From NCBI RefSeq assembly GCF_018812025.1, contig NC_063045.1, positions 56,925,957 to 56,989,956 of the forward strand: a stretch of DNA of 64,000 nt, in the 5' to 3' direction. The translations under genes were made by a program, and so were the position numbers. Origin of the DNA: Megalobrama amblycephala (Eukaryota > Chordata > Actinopteri > Cypriniformes > Xenocyprididae). The notes beneath the pieces were generated by a model that worked only from the letters and a program-made list of their open reading frames with translations, was not told the DNA's origin and searched no databases. Shown here in pieces: positions 1 to 42,100 of this stretch (position 1 is the first letter of the stretch; every line of letters starts with the position of its first letter).

Positions 1-478
1 CTCTAAAAAAATGCTGGGTTAAAAACAACCCAAGTTGGGCTGAAAATGGGCAAACCCAGCGATTGGGTTGTTTTAACCCAGCGGTTGGGTTAAATGTTTG
101 CCCAAAGTGCTGGGCAGTTTTATTTAACCCAACTATTGTTTAAAAATTACTACATGGCTGGCTTAAAATGAATCCAAAATAGGCTGGAAATTAAAAATCA
201 GACACTAGAGGCAACAATAATAATCAAAAGGTGAACATTTATTAATAAGCAATTTAATAAATGTTTATTGTTTAATTATTATTCATTAAACTTAATAATA
301 AATGCTCATTTATTAATATACTTTAGGTTCATTTTAAGCAAGCAATGCAGTCATTTTTAAACAATAGTTGAGTTAAATTAAACTACCCAGCAGGTTGGTC
401 AAACATTTAACCCAACCGCTGGGTTTGTCCGTTTTCAACCCAACTTGGGTTGTTTTTAATGCAGGATTTTTTTAGAGT
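1..478. mobile_element. palindromic MITE, first bases cut by window edge
   Basis: The left end CTCTAAAAAAATGCTGGGTT and the right end (ending TTTTTTTAGAGTG at 478) are inverted copies. The arms continue for over 100 bp with repeated AACCCA/TGGGTT motifs around an AT-rich centre. No coding capacity. Such CTCTAAAAAATGCTGGGTT ends are familiar from cyprinid short DNA transposons. Confidence 0.75.
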
Positions 479-767
479 GAAGCCATGCATTTGCATTACT
501 TGACGAGGATAAGAAAAATACAATAATAATAGCATTTAAAATAGTTTTTTATCTTAATTTTATCTGTTGCAAAAATCATCATGATATTTTAAGATTTTAA
601 AACTTTTCCAGGCCTGTAAATCACAATTTTACAATCACGTTTTGTATTCATACTCTGTGTCAACAACCGTCTCATTTGTATTTCTCCTAAGCAGTTTTAA
701 AAGAAACATCTGATACGAAATTGGTATCTACATGAAGACTACGTTATGTCTCCAGAACAATGAAAGA
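165..767. repeat. 600-bp direct duplication, copy 1
   Basis: This segment, running from inside the MITE through its right end and about 290 bp of flank, is repeated almost exactly at 2388-2991. The shared flank shows this was a segmental copy, not two separate insertions. Confidence 0.85.
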
Positions 768-1734
768 TCAACCTCTGAGCAATAACACCTTCCTCTGGCG
801 AGTTTCAAATGTCCTTTAAACACTCACGTTGCATCACATGCAGACTGATGACCATTTAATGGCAACCGTTCCGCCAATCATTAGCCGTTAGGCCACATAT
901 GAAAACACATACGCATTCAACTCACATTTGTGACAGACTGTATATTTGTGTCAATCTACTTCTGAATGTGAAAATGATTCTCTCTCTGTGTGTCTGTCAT
1001 GTGTCAGTCAGCTGAAATCCAGCTCAGAAAAAAAAAAGCAATAAAAAAAAAAACAAATTGAAATTCACGCTGGTCAATATGATAATTCCATATTTTAATT
1101 TGTAAAGAAGTGGAAAATTATTATTTTATTGTTTTGAGATTCATCTGATGCATATCGCTGCTGACTCTTTGACCGGATACTCCTGAATAAAAATTTAATT
1201 AAAATTTTGATAGCTTAATTGGGAAGCGAACACCCTCTCCAGAAATGGCGCTCATCGAAAGTCATCAGCACTCATTCCACGCCATTTGAACAATTAAAAC
1301 GGAATCAATTTTCAGGGAGTTTTTGCCTACGCGCTTAGTGTGATTGGCAACATTTCACGATGGCATGAAATTAGTTTGACACAATTTAATTGGAAAATGC
1401 GATAAGTAAATACACCAGGTAAGTGGAATGGCACATTTAGGAGCTCATATATCTGTGCTACTTTTAATAACCCGAGGTAATTGGAATAAAAACATTCAAT
1501 TCCAGCTGTGCACACATCTTAAAAAAAATAAACATGCACAATATAACATAACTGTTTATTGACCTGGAATAGCTGATGGCTGGTTCAAATAATCAAAGAT
1601 AGTTTGGGTTGGGTGAGACGTTTCAATTTCCTGTGACGGCCTACAACAACCATGTGCTTAAAATGAGCTCGAGATAAATGTCACAAATTTAGCAATCATT
1701 AGACTCAAGAGTCAACATCCATAAAAACGCTCAC
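768..1734. other. mctp1 intron, unassigned
   Basis: Intron 3' of exon 16 on the minus strand. AT-rich, with several AATTAAAATT-type runs. I see no further MCTP1 exon and no clear repeat. Confidence 0.5.
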
Positions 1735-32088
<30,354 letters not shown>

Positions 32089-33203
32089 ACCGATGCAAAT
32101 GGCATTTACTTCAGTGTTGTGCTCAGCAGGACATGTGGAGCGTTACAACATGTTTGATGCGGAAGTAGAGTGATGGAGAGGCAAGTTTCTCCACACCACA
32201 TCTGCAAACATTCATGGTTTTATAAAAAAGACAGTCCCCCAGCCTGTAATCCTCATCCACGCCCATTTTCTTTTTTAAAAAAGTTGCAGTTACCCATACT
32301 ACATTAATAGCCTACTGCATGCCATGCAGAGGTGTTCCTGCCCGCCGAGCTTTTATTTAGGCTACATGCAATTCTGTTGAACTCCTTCTACGCCGTGGTA
32401 TATGTTGATCTGATAAGGCAAAGAATGTGCACATGCAAATATGTGTTTTACCACAAAATGAACCTGCGACTGCCGCATTACGCACAGTTTACTTGCACAG
32501 CTTGTTGGTATTCAGTTCGCTTTTTTGAACTAGAGTAGACCTCAAGTGAACAAATCGTTCTCGTTCACATTCAGCCTTTAAAGAACCAATTGTACTCGAA
32601 TGCGGGTCGTGGATGGAAGATTTTGGTTGGACCTACCGAACGAATACGCCCTCTTTGTTGGGTATGAGTCTAAACGCGTTCGTGAATGAACTAATGAACA
32701 CGCTCGAGGGGATTTTCTGCTGTAAACATTTTGTGAAATCGCAAGTAAACAAACTTAATGGTAAAATGATAGGCTCATTTTGCTTTGTTGTAATTTGTGA
32801 GGTAAACACGTGTGATAAATAAAATATTTCTGGAGTTTCTTAGTAGATTTTTTAAAGGTGATAAAGAGGATCTTTTCGTCGACTGAGAAACCAAAGACTG
32901 TTACTGAGTTTTTGAAATGAGCGCATGCGTAAGAACAACCCCCCTTCCTTTCGAAGGAACGTCTCCCAAAATTCGTGCACGAGTATTGGAACACGAGCGT
33001 TTACCACCGGCATTCGCTGTGTCGTGTTAGTGAATTCATTATGTTGGACTCACCGCAGGTAACTCATAATCTGCAGTTGTTACTCCTGTCTCCTGACAAA
33101 AACATTGCATGCGGCGCCTGTGGAGTGTGGAAAGTTACTGGAGCGCGCAGCCGCGCTCGTCTCTCACAAGGAACGTCATGGCAGTGATTGACAAGCCAGA
33201 GGG

Positions 33204-33238
33204 CCAATCGTTTACGCGATGATTGCGTAAACGATTGG
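33204..33238. promoter_or_regulatory. palindromic CCAAT element upstream of mctp1
   Basis: A perfect 14-bp inverted repeat (CCAATCGTTTACGC) with a 7-bp spacer ends in CCAAT on one strand and ATTGG on the other. It sits about 1.1 kb 5' of the mctp1 start in a relatively GC-richer patch (33.0-33.2 kb). A paired CCAAT box for NF-Y type binding is an inference. Confidence 0.4.
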
Positions 33239-33614
33239 CTGATGTTTTTAAGGCCCTTCCTTGTGCACAGATGATGTATATTAATATTATTCCTTTCAGT
33301 GCACCTAATAAATAGTCTTTTATCAGTTAGTAAAGACAGTTTCAAGTAATATTGCAAAAATGTATAAAACAAAACATTCTCTTTAGCACCTTTAATACCG
33401 TTTCAGTCGACTTTAACGAATCCTCGAGTGAATCGTTGTCTCACTGAACAAATCTTTCGAAAGATTCGAGTCACTGGGATGATTCAAAACCATTTTAGTT
33501 TCAAGCATTTTAGTTTCAACGTACTTTTAACTATACTTTCAAATTGATATATTTGAATACATGTACCAAAATAATATACCATGAAAAGTGAATATGGAAA
33601 ATTAATGAGATTAA

Positions 33615-34358
33615 AAGGTTAGTTCAACCAAAAATGAAAATTATTACCCTCATGTTGTTCCACACCTGTAAGACCTTCATTCATCTCTGGAAAACAAATT
33701 AAGATATTTTTGATAAAATCTGATGGCTCAGTGAGGCCTCCATTGCCAGCAAGATAATTAACCCTTTCAGAAGCCCAGAAAGCTACTAAAGACATATTTA
33801 AAACAGTTCATATGAGGGTTCAACCTTAATGTTATGAAGCGACGAGAATACATTTTGTGTACCAAAAAAACAAAATAACAACTTTTTTTTAGTAAACAAG
33901 GCTTTGTTACGTCATAAGTGTTTCGAAACGTTTCGAAATTTCAGTGGTTCATGTGATTTTGGGAGTTTGATACACACTCCAAACCACTGATTCAAAACAA
34001 AAGATTCATAAAGCTTCAAAGCTTCATGAAGCAGTGTTTTGAAATCGCTTATCGCTAGATGTTGTTGAATAAAGTCATTATTTCATTTTTTTGGCACACA
34101 AAAAGTATTCTCGTTGCTTCATAACATTAAGGTTGAACCACTGTAGTCACATGAACTGTTTTAAATATGTCTTTAGTAGCTTTCTGGGCATTGAAAGTGT
34201 TATTTATCTTGCTGTCTATAGAGGCCTCACAGAGCCATCTTTTTTTCTTTCTTTTTTTATCTTTATTTGTGTTACGAAGATGAATGAAGGTCTTATGGGT
34301 GTAGAACGACATAAGGGTGAGTAATTAAAGACAGATTTTTCATTTTTGAACTAACCGT
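33615..34358. mobile_element. TTAA-flanked fold-back element C
   Basis: TTAA at 33611-33614 and 34359-34362. The ends AAGGTTAGTTCAACCAAAAATG and CATTTTTGAACTAACCGT and the arms containing GACCTTCATTCATCTCTGG match elements A and B. Intergenic between septin5 and mctp1. Confidence 0.85.
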
Positions 34359-34647
34359 TTAAATGATATAGGGGAGAGTGGGCTGATTTGAGTCTTTGGA
34401 GAAGTTGAAGCCACTCCTTGTTTCTAGGCACCCATAAACAAAATTATTTGACTATTTGAAGAGTCATCTATTTTACTCACCCTGTGATGGAGAGCGGCTC
34501 ATGAAATAATTGGCAACTACATTTATTTGTTTGTTTGTTTGTTTTGCTTATGTTCAAGGACTATGTGCTTCTTGTGTCTGACTGTTAGTATGAGGTTAGC
34601 TGTAAACTGCTGGATTATACAAGTTTGTTCGGTTAATACTTCTAAGA

Positions 34648-34770
34648 AGTCATTCATCCATCCATTCCATTATCCAAACCACTTTATCCTTACTAGGTTT
34701 GTGGGGAGTTAAAGCGGTCAAACACTCTGTATGGATGGCTAGTCCATCACAAGGCTCACATGCAAATTTT
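34648..34770. repeat. TCCATCCATTCCATTATCC repeat fragment
   Basis: ATTCATCCATCCATTCCATT followed by AACCACTTTATCCTTACTAGG and GTGGGGAGTT resembles a widespread fish interspersed repeat with a TCCA run. Family not assigned. Confidence 0.45.
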
Positions 34771-36077
34771 AAGAAGTCATTTGTTATTGACTTTCTCTAA
34801 TCAATGGCACAATCTACCCCATGTGGCTAAGCCAAGAGACCACTTACTTATTTTTTAGATTCAGAGTGATAGCCAAAGATCACATCCTGAAATGTATGTA
34901 TATATTTTAGTTGGACACATTACTGTCATACGCTCATTTTAAAGACACTGCAACTAAAAACCGTCTCAACTCATCCTGCTCTCCCCCTAATGAGCAATCT
35001 AAAAAACATTTAACAATGATGAAAAGATGTACAGATCAGACAGGCTCTACCACAGAGGATGTGTTTATTTTTCAAAGGAATCATGAAATATGACAGATGG
35101 TGCATTTATCATGCTCATAGGAATAGCTTGAGTAAACACATACAGGCCATACAAATCAATATCTCAATGCATAAAACCAACAACAGGTGATATAAAATAT
35201 GTCAGAGCCGTTTTGCTGATAAAGATTGTCTGATATCTATTTTTATTTGAAATATTATGAAAATGTTGGTGTTTTAGGGCTGGATCTTAAGTCTGTAACC
35301 TGAATTCTATGAAATTGATAAAAAGAATCAGGTTTTTATGTGCAATCGATAAAATAAAATAGACAAAAGGTTTGATCTGGGAAAATTCATACAGCAATCG
35401 TACAATAACTGAAGGGTGCCCTGATAAGGCCTTCAGAGACAAGTAAATTAATAAACAATGAAAAAAACAAAATTAAGGTTTAATACTACTGGTTAAAGTG
35501 TTTGCTATTATCTACAAACGTTGATACTTATTAACTGTGTAAACCTCGTTCAAAATTGAATGACTTTGTTGGTATAGCTGCTTCAAAAGTAGAAATTCAC
35601 TCAAATAGTTAGTTTTCCACTCAGTGCTCGTTTTAAGCATATCGGCACAGGCGCACACGCTCACACACACCAATAGCTAAAAAGTATTTTAAAAAATGGG
35701 ATAAAAACAGGTCACAAAAAAAAAAACAAGACAGAACATTTGCCATGTCTACTGTCAATAAAGCAGTCTCTGCCATGGAAACAGTCATACAGCATCACAT
35801 GGACTGTACAAAGTGTGAAAACTAACAAATCACTAAATCTTTTAGCATTACTAAATATTTCAACTTGGAGCCTGGTTTTAAATATCAGGCTCAGAAGTAA
35901 CCCTGTTAACCGCAGTGTTAGACACATGCATTCATATTTGTGTATTGTGTTTTAACATACAAATACATACATTATTTCTTTGACTACTGCATATCCTTCA
36001 GTGTGATGTTAAAGTGTTATGTGTCTGCTTGCAGACAAGCAGAAGTATAATCAGCCACTTCTGTGCAGGTTCGGCAT
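34771..36077. other. septin5 3' region
   Basis: This follows the septin5 stop on the minus strand and should hold its 3' UTR. Minus-strand AATAAA hexamers occur at about 35247-35242 and 35069-35064, so a UTR of about 0.85-1.0 kb is possible. No reading frame here resembles GP1BB, the gene that follows SEPTIN5 in human. Confidence 0.4.
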
Positions 36078-36140
36078 TCACAGGTCCTGTTCATGCATCT
36101 GTTGTTGCATTTTTTGAAGCATCTCCTGCATCCTCCGCAA
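36078..36140 (-). CDS. septin5: septin5 exon 12 (C-terminal coiled coil, stop)
   Basis: 63 bp with stop TGA at 36080-36078, acceptor tacag. It encodes [20 protein letters not shown], the short coiled coil that ends septin 5. It lines up with human [18 protein letters not shown]. Confidence 0.94.
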   Translation of the reverse strand: MRRMQEMLQKMQQQMHEQDL

Positions 36141-39100
36141 CTGTAAGAGACAAAGTGAACAATATTAGGCAGAAATACAAAAATACAATTTTCCTGACTA
36201 GTTTTGTGCTCAGTGCCACATTTAAAAAGTTAGAGTTAGGGCATCATTTTAGCATCGATATTGCGACGTCAAGTATCGTAGTTGATCTGTGATCCGTACG
36301 GACCAGGCACCACGGTTCGAAATGTACGTGATTCTCAGATTAAAACTATCACAGAGCAAAAGTTTTAGGTCCTGTCAGTTTAAACACTCAAGCGATTTTA
36401 AACCATTTGAGTGCAAGACGACATGAAAAAGAACTCAATTCGGAACTCACACGCTGTTTTCGAACACCGAATTCTGTTCTCTACGACGTCTATTTGTGCT
36501 TGAACGGACACATACATGCAAAATTGTGTCAAAATGCTTTTCTCGGTGAGTATCCTCATAAACACAGTGAGTCGCTTATGGCTTACGTGAACGTAAACAA
36601 TTGAGACGGAAAACGGATGCGTATCATTATATTGGATCCGTGCGTTCCGTTCGGTCATAAAGTGACAGAAGCCTAATATTCCTGCTGCAGTCAGAGTCAT
36701 TAATGTTAATCAAACAACAAAATACAATGAGAAAATCACTTTTGTAGCATTAACAAAGAATAATTATACTTAATTTATACAGTGAAGACTATGCAGTGTT
36801 ATTTTTACATTTGATTATTCAATTTCTGTATCTGAATATTGTTAGTCTTACCTAAAAAACACAAAGCTTCATTTATTTTATTTGTAAGTTTGTTCTGTTG
36901 TATTTATCTGTGCTTGTAATTTGTATATTTTCAGATGCACTTCACAAAATCACCTCAATCATTCTCTAGAATGATCGGTTCTTTCCAAATAGAGCTATTC
37001 AAGTCATCAGCTGAAATTCTTTTTATATCGCAATATATATCGCAGAAAAATGAAATATCGCAATGTCAGTTTTTTTCAATATCGTGCAGCCCTAGTTAGA
37101 GTTAAGAAATTAAATAATTAAGCAGAACAGCTGACCTCTTCATCCTTCATCTTTATCAGCTTTTCTGTCTCTACGTCAGGGGTGGACAGTGGTAGTATCG
37201 GGATGGGACTCTCCACGCGATTATCCTGGGTCAGTTTGCTTATGAAAACAGAACAAGTGAACTCAATGGCAAAGCATCTTTTCCTAATATGTTTAGTAAG
37301 ATATTTGGAAAAGCTATTGTGACTTACCTCGTCATTTGCTGTATGCACTGCGCCCTGTAGTTTTCATAGTGCACGTCACACGTGATGTCTTTCAGGTCGT
37401 GCATGTGTGAGCGAATCAACATGGTCCTCAGCTTGACGAAATCACAATGGGACTGATTCTCCACTGTGATAAAAAAGTATGCACACAAATCTGCTTTACT
37501 AGTCTTAATTTCTACGCATGCATACTTATCGGTACAGAGTTTGAATCATGTAAAATTTAGATATTCAAGCACAGATCTGTACTGACCTTCCACAATGCCC
37601 CATGGGTAAAGTCTCCCTCTCACCCGCTGACCTTTGACCTCCACTATCGTGTTGCTTCCAATCACAGCAAATGGAGTGCTCTCCTAAAAGCACAAAACAT
37701 AGAGATTTATATTTCTTACTTCTGAGTTTTAATACTTTTAAAAAATATTAAAAAAACCTAATGACAAAAACACTTTTTTTCGCAATTGCAAGTTTTCATC
37801 GTGCAATTCAGACTTTTTTCTCATAATTTTGAGATATAAACAATTGCGAGTTATAAAATCAGAATTGCATGATATAAACTCACAATGGTGTATTATAAAG
37901 TTAGAATTGTGAGATATAAACTTGCAATTCTGACTTTTTTAGAATTGTGAGCTTATATCTCACAATTCTGACATTATAACTTGCAATTGCAAGTTTATAT
38001 AATGCAATTCTGACTTTATAACTCGCAAGTTACCTTTTTTATTTTTATTTCATGGTGGAAAAAAATAAGTTTTAAATAGTCGTCAATAGAGAAAGTTTTT
38101 CTTTTTTGATTATTTTCTGCAAAATGTGCCAGAGGTGTAGTTACAGCATCTACCAGCAGGGGTTAACTGGATCAAACTAACCAACCAGCTTTGTTTCACT
38201 CATTATTACACAGAACTGTTTTCTTGTAATTGTAAGAATTTTTATTATTTTTCTTATGCCTTAAAACTGATTGGGCAGCCCAAACCGTAAGGCCGAGAGA
38301 CTTGAAACTTTGTCAGATGGTAGTAGACTTGCTCGCTACTCAGATACCCGGACTCGTCCAAATCGGCCTATAGGTGGAGCTACAGCGATCAAAAACGCAA
38401 AATCGCGATTTAATTTCCGCCAGGAAAAATTTTCCACCATTTTGAATTTTGTCCAAAACCTCCTTTTGCGAGCTAGTACTAGGTTTTTCGCCCGACCGGA
38501 ACCAAACCAGTGCAGAAAGATTCTCTGGAGTCTGAATATCAAAAGTTATCAAAAAAAAAGTTGAAATTTCGATTCATGGTCACTAAGGGGCGCAAAAACT
38601 TTCCAAAATGAGATATATGAACGAAATGAGATATTTTCACCAAACTTGGTACACATGTGTAGGGGCTCAATCTTTGGTCACGATAAAATCACGTCGATTG
38701 GACACTAGGTGGTGCTATGACTTAAAGTATCTTTGGCGTATTTCGAAAAACTTGGCTGCCATCGGCCAATGAGGTTTGAGCACCTATTAGACAAGGTTAA
38801 TGCAGACCGATCGGAATGAAACTAGGTGGGCATGATCGACTCATGGGCCTAGAGGTCTGTAAGAATTTTGAAAGAAATCGGCCACTAGTTGGCACTAATG
38901 AGATTTTACGCCTCTGTAATCATGTAGTGTTTCACAAATCCACACAATATGCATATCATTTGATAGATCTCCTCATTCTGAACAACTTTGCCTCAAGAAC
39001 CAATGCTGTCAATCAAATTGTTCATTAATTATTCGCAAATATGTGAAAAAACTACTTTTGCAAACTAGTCCTAGGTATTTTGCCTGATCGGAACCAAACC

Positions 39101-42100
39101 AGCGCAGGACAATTCTCTGGACTCTCTAGATCAATAATTATCAAAAAAAACAAACCTTTGGGTAAAGGGTAACAGGGTCATTTAGAAAATGGGTGTGGCT
39201 AGATAGACCCAAAAGCCTATAAATCCTAAAAGAAAACTCAGAACTTTACGGAATTAAGTGAGAACATGCAGCATGTGACTCTAAAGAAGCATGCCAACTT
39301 TTATGGAGATAGGTGGCGCTATAACTGTTAAAAAGCTTTACAAACCATATATTTTCAATGGTAAATTGTCTGTTTTGGCTAAAAATTGTCTGTTCCTTCA
39401 ATAATTTAAGTGGGTATACGCTTGCTAAATAAAACATAATATATTTTTACACATTTGTGCTTAAAAGACTTAAATGCTTGAACCCCGATAAATGCTGCTT
39501 GCAATTTTCAGCATCATTACTCCAGTCTTCAGTGTCACATAATCCTTCAGAAATCATTTAATATGCTGATTTGCTGCTCAAGAAACATTTCTTATTATTA
39601 TCAGTGTTGCTTAATATTTTTGTGGAAACCGTGATACATTTTTGAACCCCTTGAGGGAGGCAGCTCTCTTAGTCAAACAATAATGGTTTTAATCTGGCAT
39701 GGACCTTATAAATGTCACCCTTGGATGGAACAGAAAACATCATTTTTCATGTCTTGAGTCATTAAGTACTCAAGCATCCATTTATGAATCATAATACCGA
39801 CCTTCAGCTCTCGGTCCTGTTGCTTGAACTCCTCGTCCTCATCGGAATCACAGTCTGGGAACTGGTACACTTTGATTCCGAACTTCTCGATCTCCTCCCT
39901 CACCTTGAGTAGAAGGATAAAAAACATTCGTTACGTCAGAAGCCTTGACACGATCAAGCAAGGGCACGGTGTGCGTATGAATGTGAACAGAGCGTGTGCA
40001 TGTATAAACAGACTGAGGTTGAGGTGGATCGGCTTTACCCTGTCCTTCATCTTCCTCATCTCCGCTGGCGTCAGACAGTCAGCCTTGGAAATGAGTGGAA
40101 CCACGTTCACCTTGTCCTGCAGTGCCTTCATAAACTCCACGTCCACGGGCCGCAGCCTGAGAGGAGAGCAGAGAGAGTGAGTGGGCTTATGCGGTCTGAG
40201 ATGCTTTATTTAGTTTGCTTTCAAAAACGAGGCATTTACACTACTGTTCAAAGGTTTGGGGTCGGTAAGATTTTTTAATGTTTATGAAAACTCATGTCTC
40301 TCATTCTCACAGTAAAATACAGTAAAAACAGAACTATTATGAAATATCATTACAATTTAAAATAACTAAATATCTGAGTAATTCCTGTGATCAAAGCTGA
40401 ATTTTCAGCATCATTACTCCAGTCTCCAATGTCACATGATCCTTCAGAAATCATTCTAATATGATGATTTGCTGCTCAAGAAACATTTATTATTATTATC
40501 AGTGTTGACAACAAATGTGCTGCTTTGTATTTGAGTTCAAAAGAACAGCATTTATTTGAAATATAATTTTTTAAAGATTATAAATGTCTTTACAGTCACT
40601 TGATTAATTTAATGCATCCTTGCTGAATAAAAGTATTCATTTCTTTAAAAAAAATTCTTACTGACCCCAAATTTTTTAATGGTAGTGTATATTTAAATTC
40701 ATCGATCGTAATAGAGATTGATTTACAGTAGTGTTCACAACACAAATATATATATATATTAGGGCTGTCAAGCGATAACATTTTTTATCTAATTATTCGC
40801 AAATTAATCACACATCAAATTTGGTGGAGAAATTACTTCCAAAAGACAATTTAAAGTCATTATTGTGTAAAGCATCAAATAGACATTACAAAAACAAAAA
40901 AGAAAGCTCCAGAAAGAAAATGTTTTGGGTGAACTATCCCTTTAATGTTTTTTTTTTAAATATTACTAGTATTAATAGGGAAATATGATTTTTTTTAATG
41001 AAATGTTACTCTAAATAAGAATCTAAAACCGCTAGTAGGTGGCAGTAAATGTCTTAATGAGTGAGTCATTGAGTCAGTGATTCATTCATTAGATTCGTTC
41101 AAATGACTGATTCATTCAGGAGTGAAGAAAATGGTTCTCTTTATGAATGGTCCATTGAATCATTGGTTCACCCAATTTTTTTCAAAACGCGGATTCAGAA
41201 ATGAAACGCTGCTGTGTTTTTATACTTTCGTTGAGCAAAACAGACACTATTTTGTCTAAAATAACACAATATTAATTTCTTATTTATTGAACTGCTGCAT
41301 AAAATCAGTATCACATTTGCACTCGTGCTTCTGGACAGAAAAACAGAACTTGTGTGATATTGCGCTTGTTACTCATGTGATATAACTTAACTATATCATA
41401 TAATGTAAATATTAGACAAAAACTCAAACAGGGGCATTTCTGTCCCATATCTTGAATTTTAGGAACTTTCTAACTATATTCTATAGGCTCCATCACACAG
41501 TGAGTTGTTGCCCTGCATCAGCATAATTGTCATCAATCAACTGTATGAAATGTCAGATGACCTACATAGGGCAGGGCAAGTGCGTTAAATGTGTTAATAA
41601 TTTTAACGTGTTATTTTTTACCGTAGTTAATTAATCTAGTTAACATGTTAAATCAATAGCCCTAATAGAGAGTCAGGGATGTATTACCCATGGCCAAATG
41701 GAGGGATGAAGTATAAGCAGCAGTGGACACGATTATCCTGGATGTTCTTCCTGTTCAAGCCGCTTTCATCCCGAAAATACTGTTCAAACTGCTGGTCAAT
41801 ATAATCAGTAATGGCCTTCCAGCTGAGGATTAAGACGAAAGAGTCTGATTAGCAGAAAAACTACCAATAATTTACTTAACAAATCTGAGGTAAACTTTAA
41901 GTACATACCTCTCCGTATTATTGACAGCGTCTCCAAAACCTGGTGTGTCTACAATGGTCAGTTTCAGCTTGACGCCCTTCTCCTCAATGTCAACGGTGTG
42001 TTTGATGATCTCCACAGTCTGATTAATGCGCTCTAATCAACAAAACATGTATTTTAGGAAGGAAATATGTGTCTTTTAGATGACACTATGTAAATTGCAG

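Noticed and set aside
32332..33372. Several open frames of 60-102 codons upstream of mctp1
   Set aside because: No homology recognised and overlapping on both strands; likely chance frames, although part of this stretch may be mctp1 promoter or 5' UTR.
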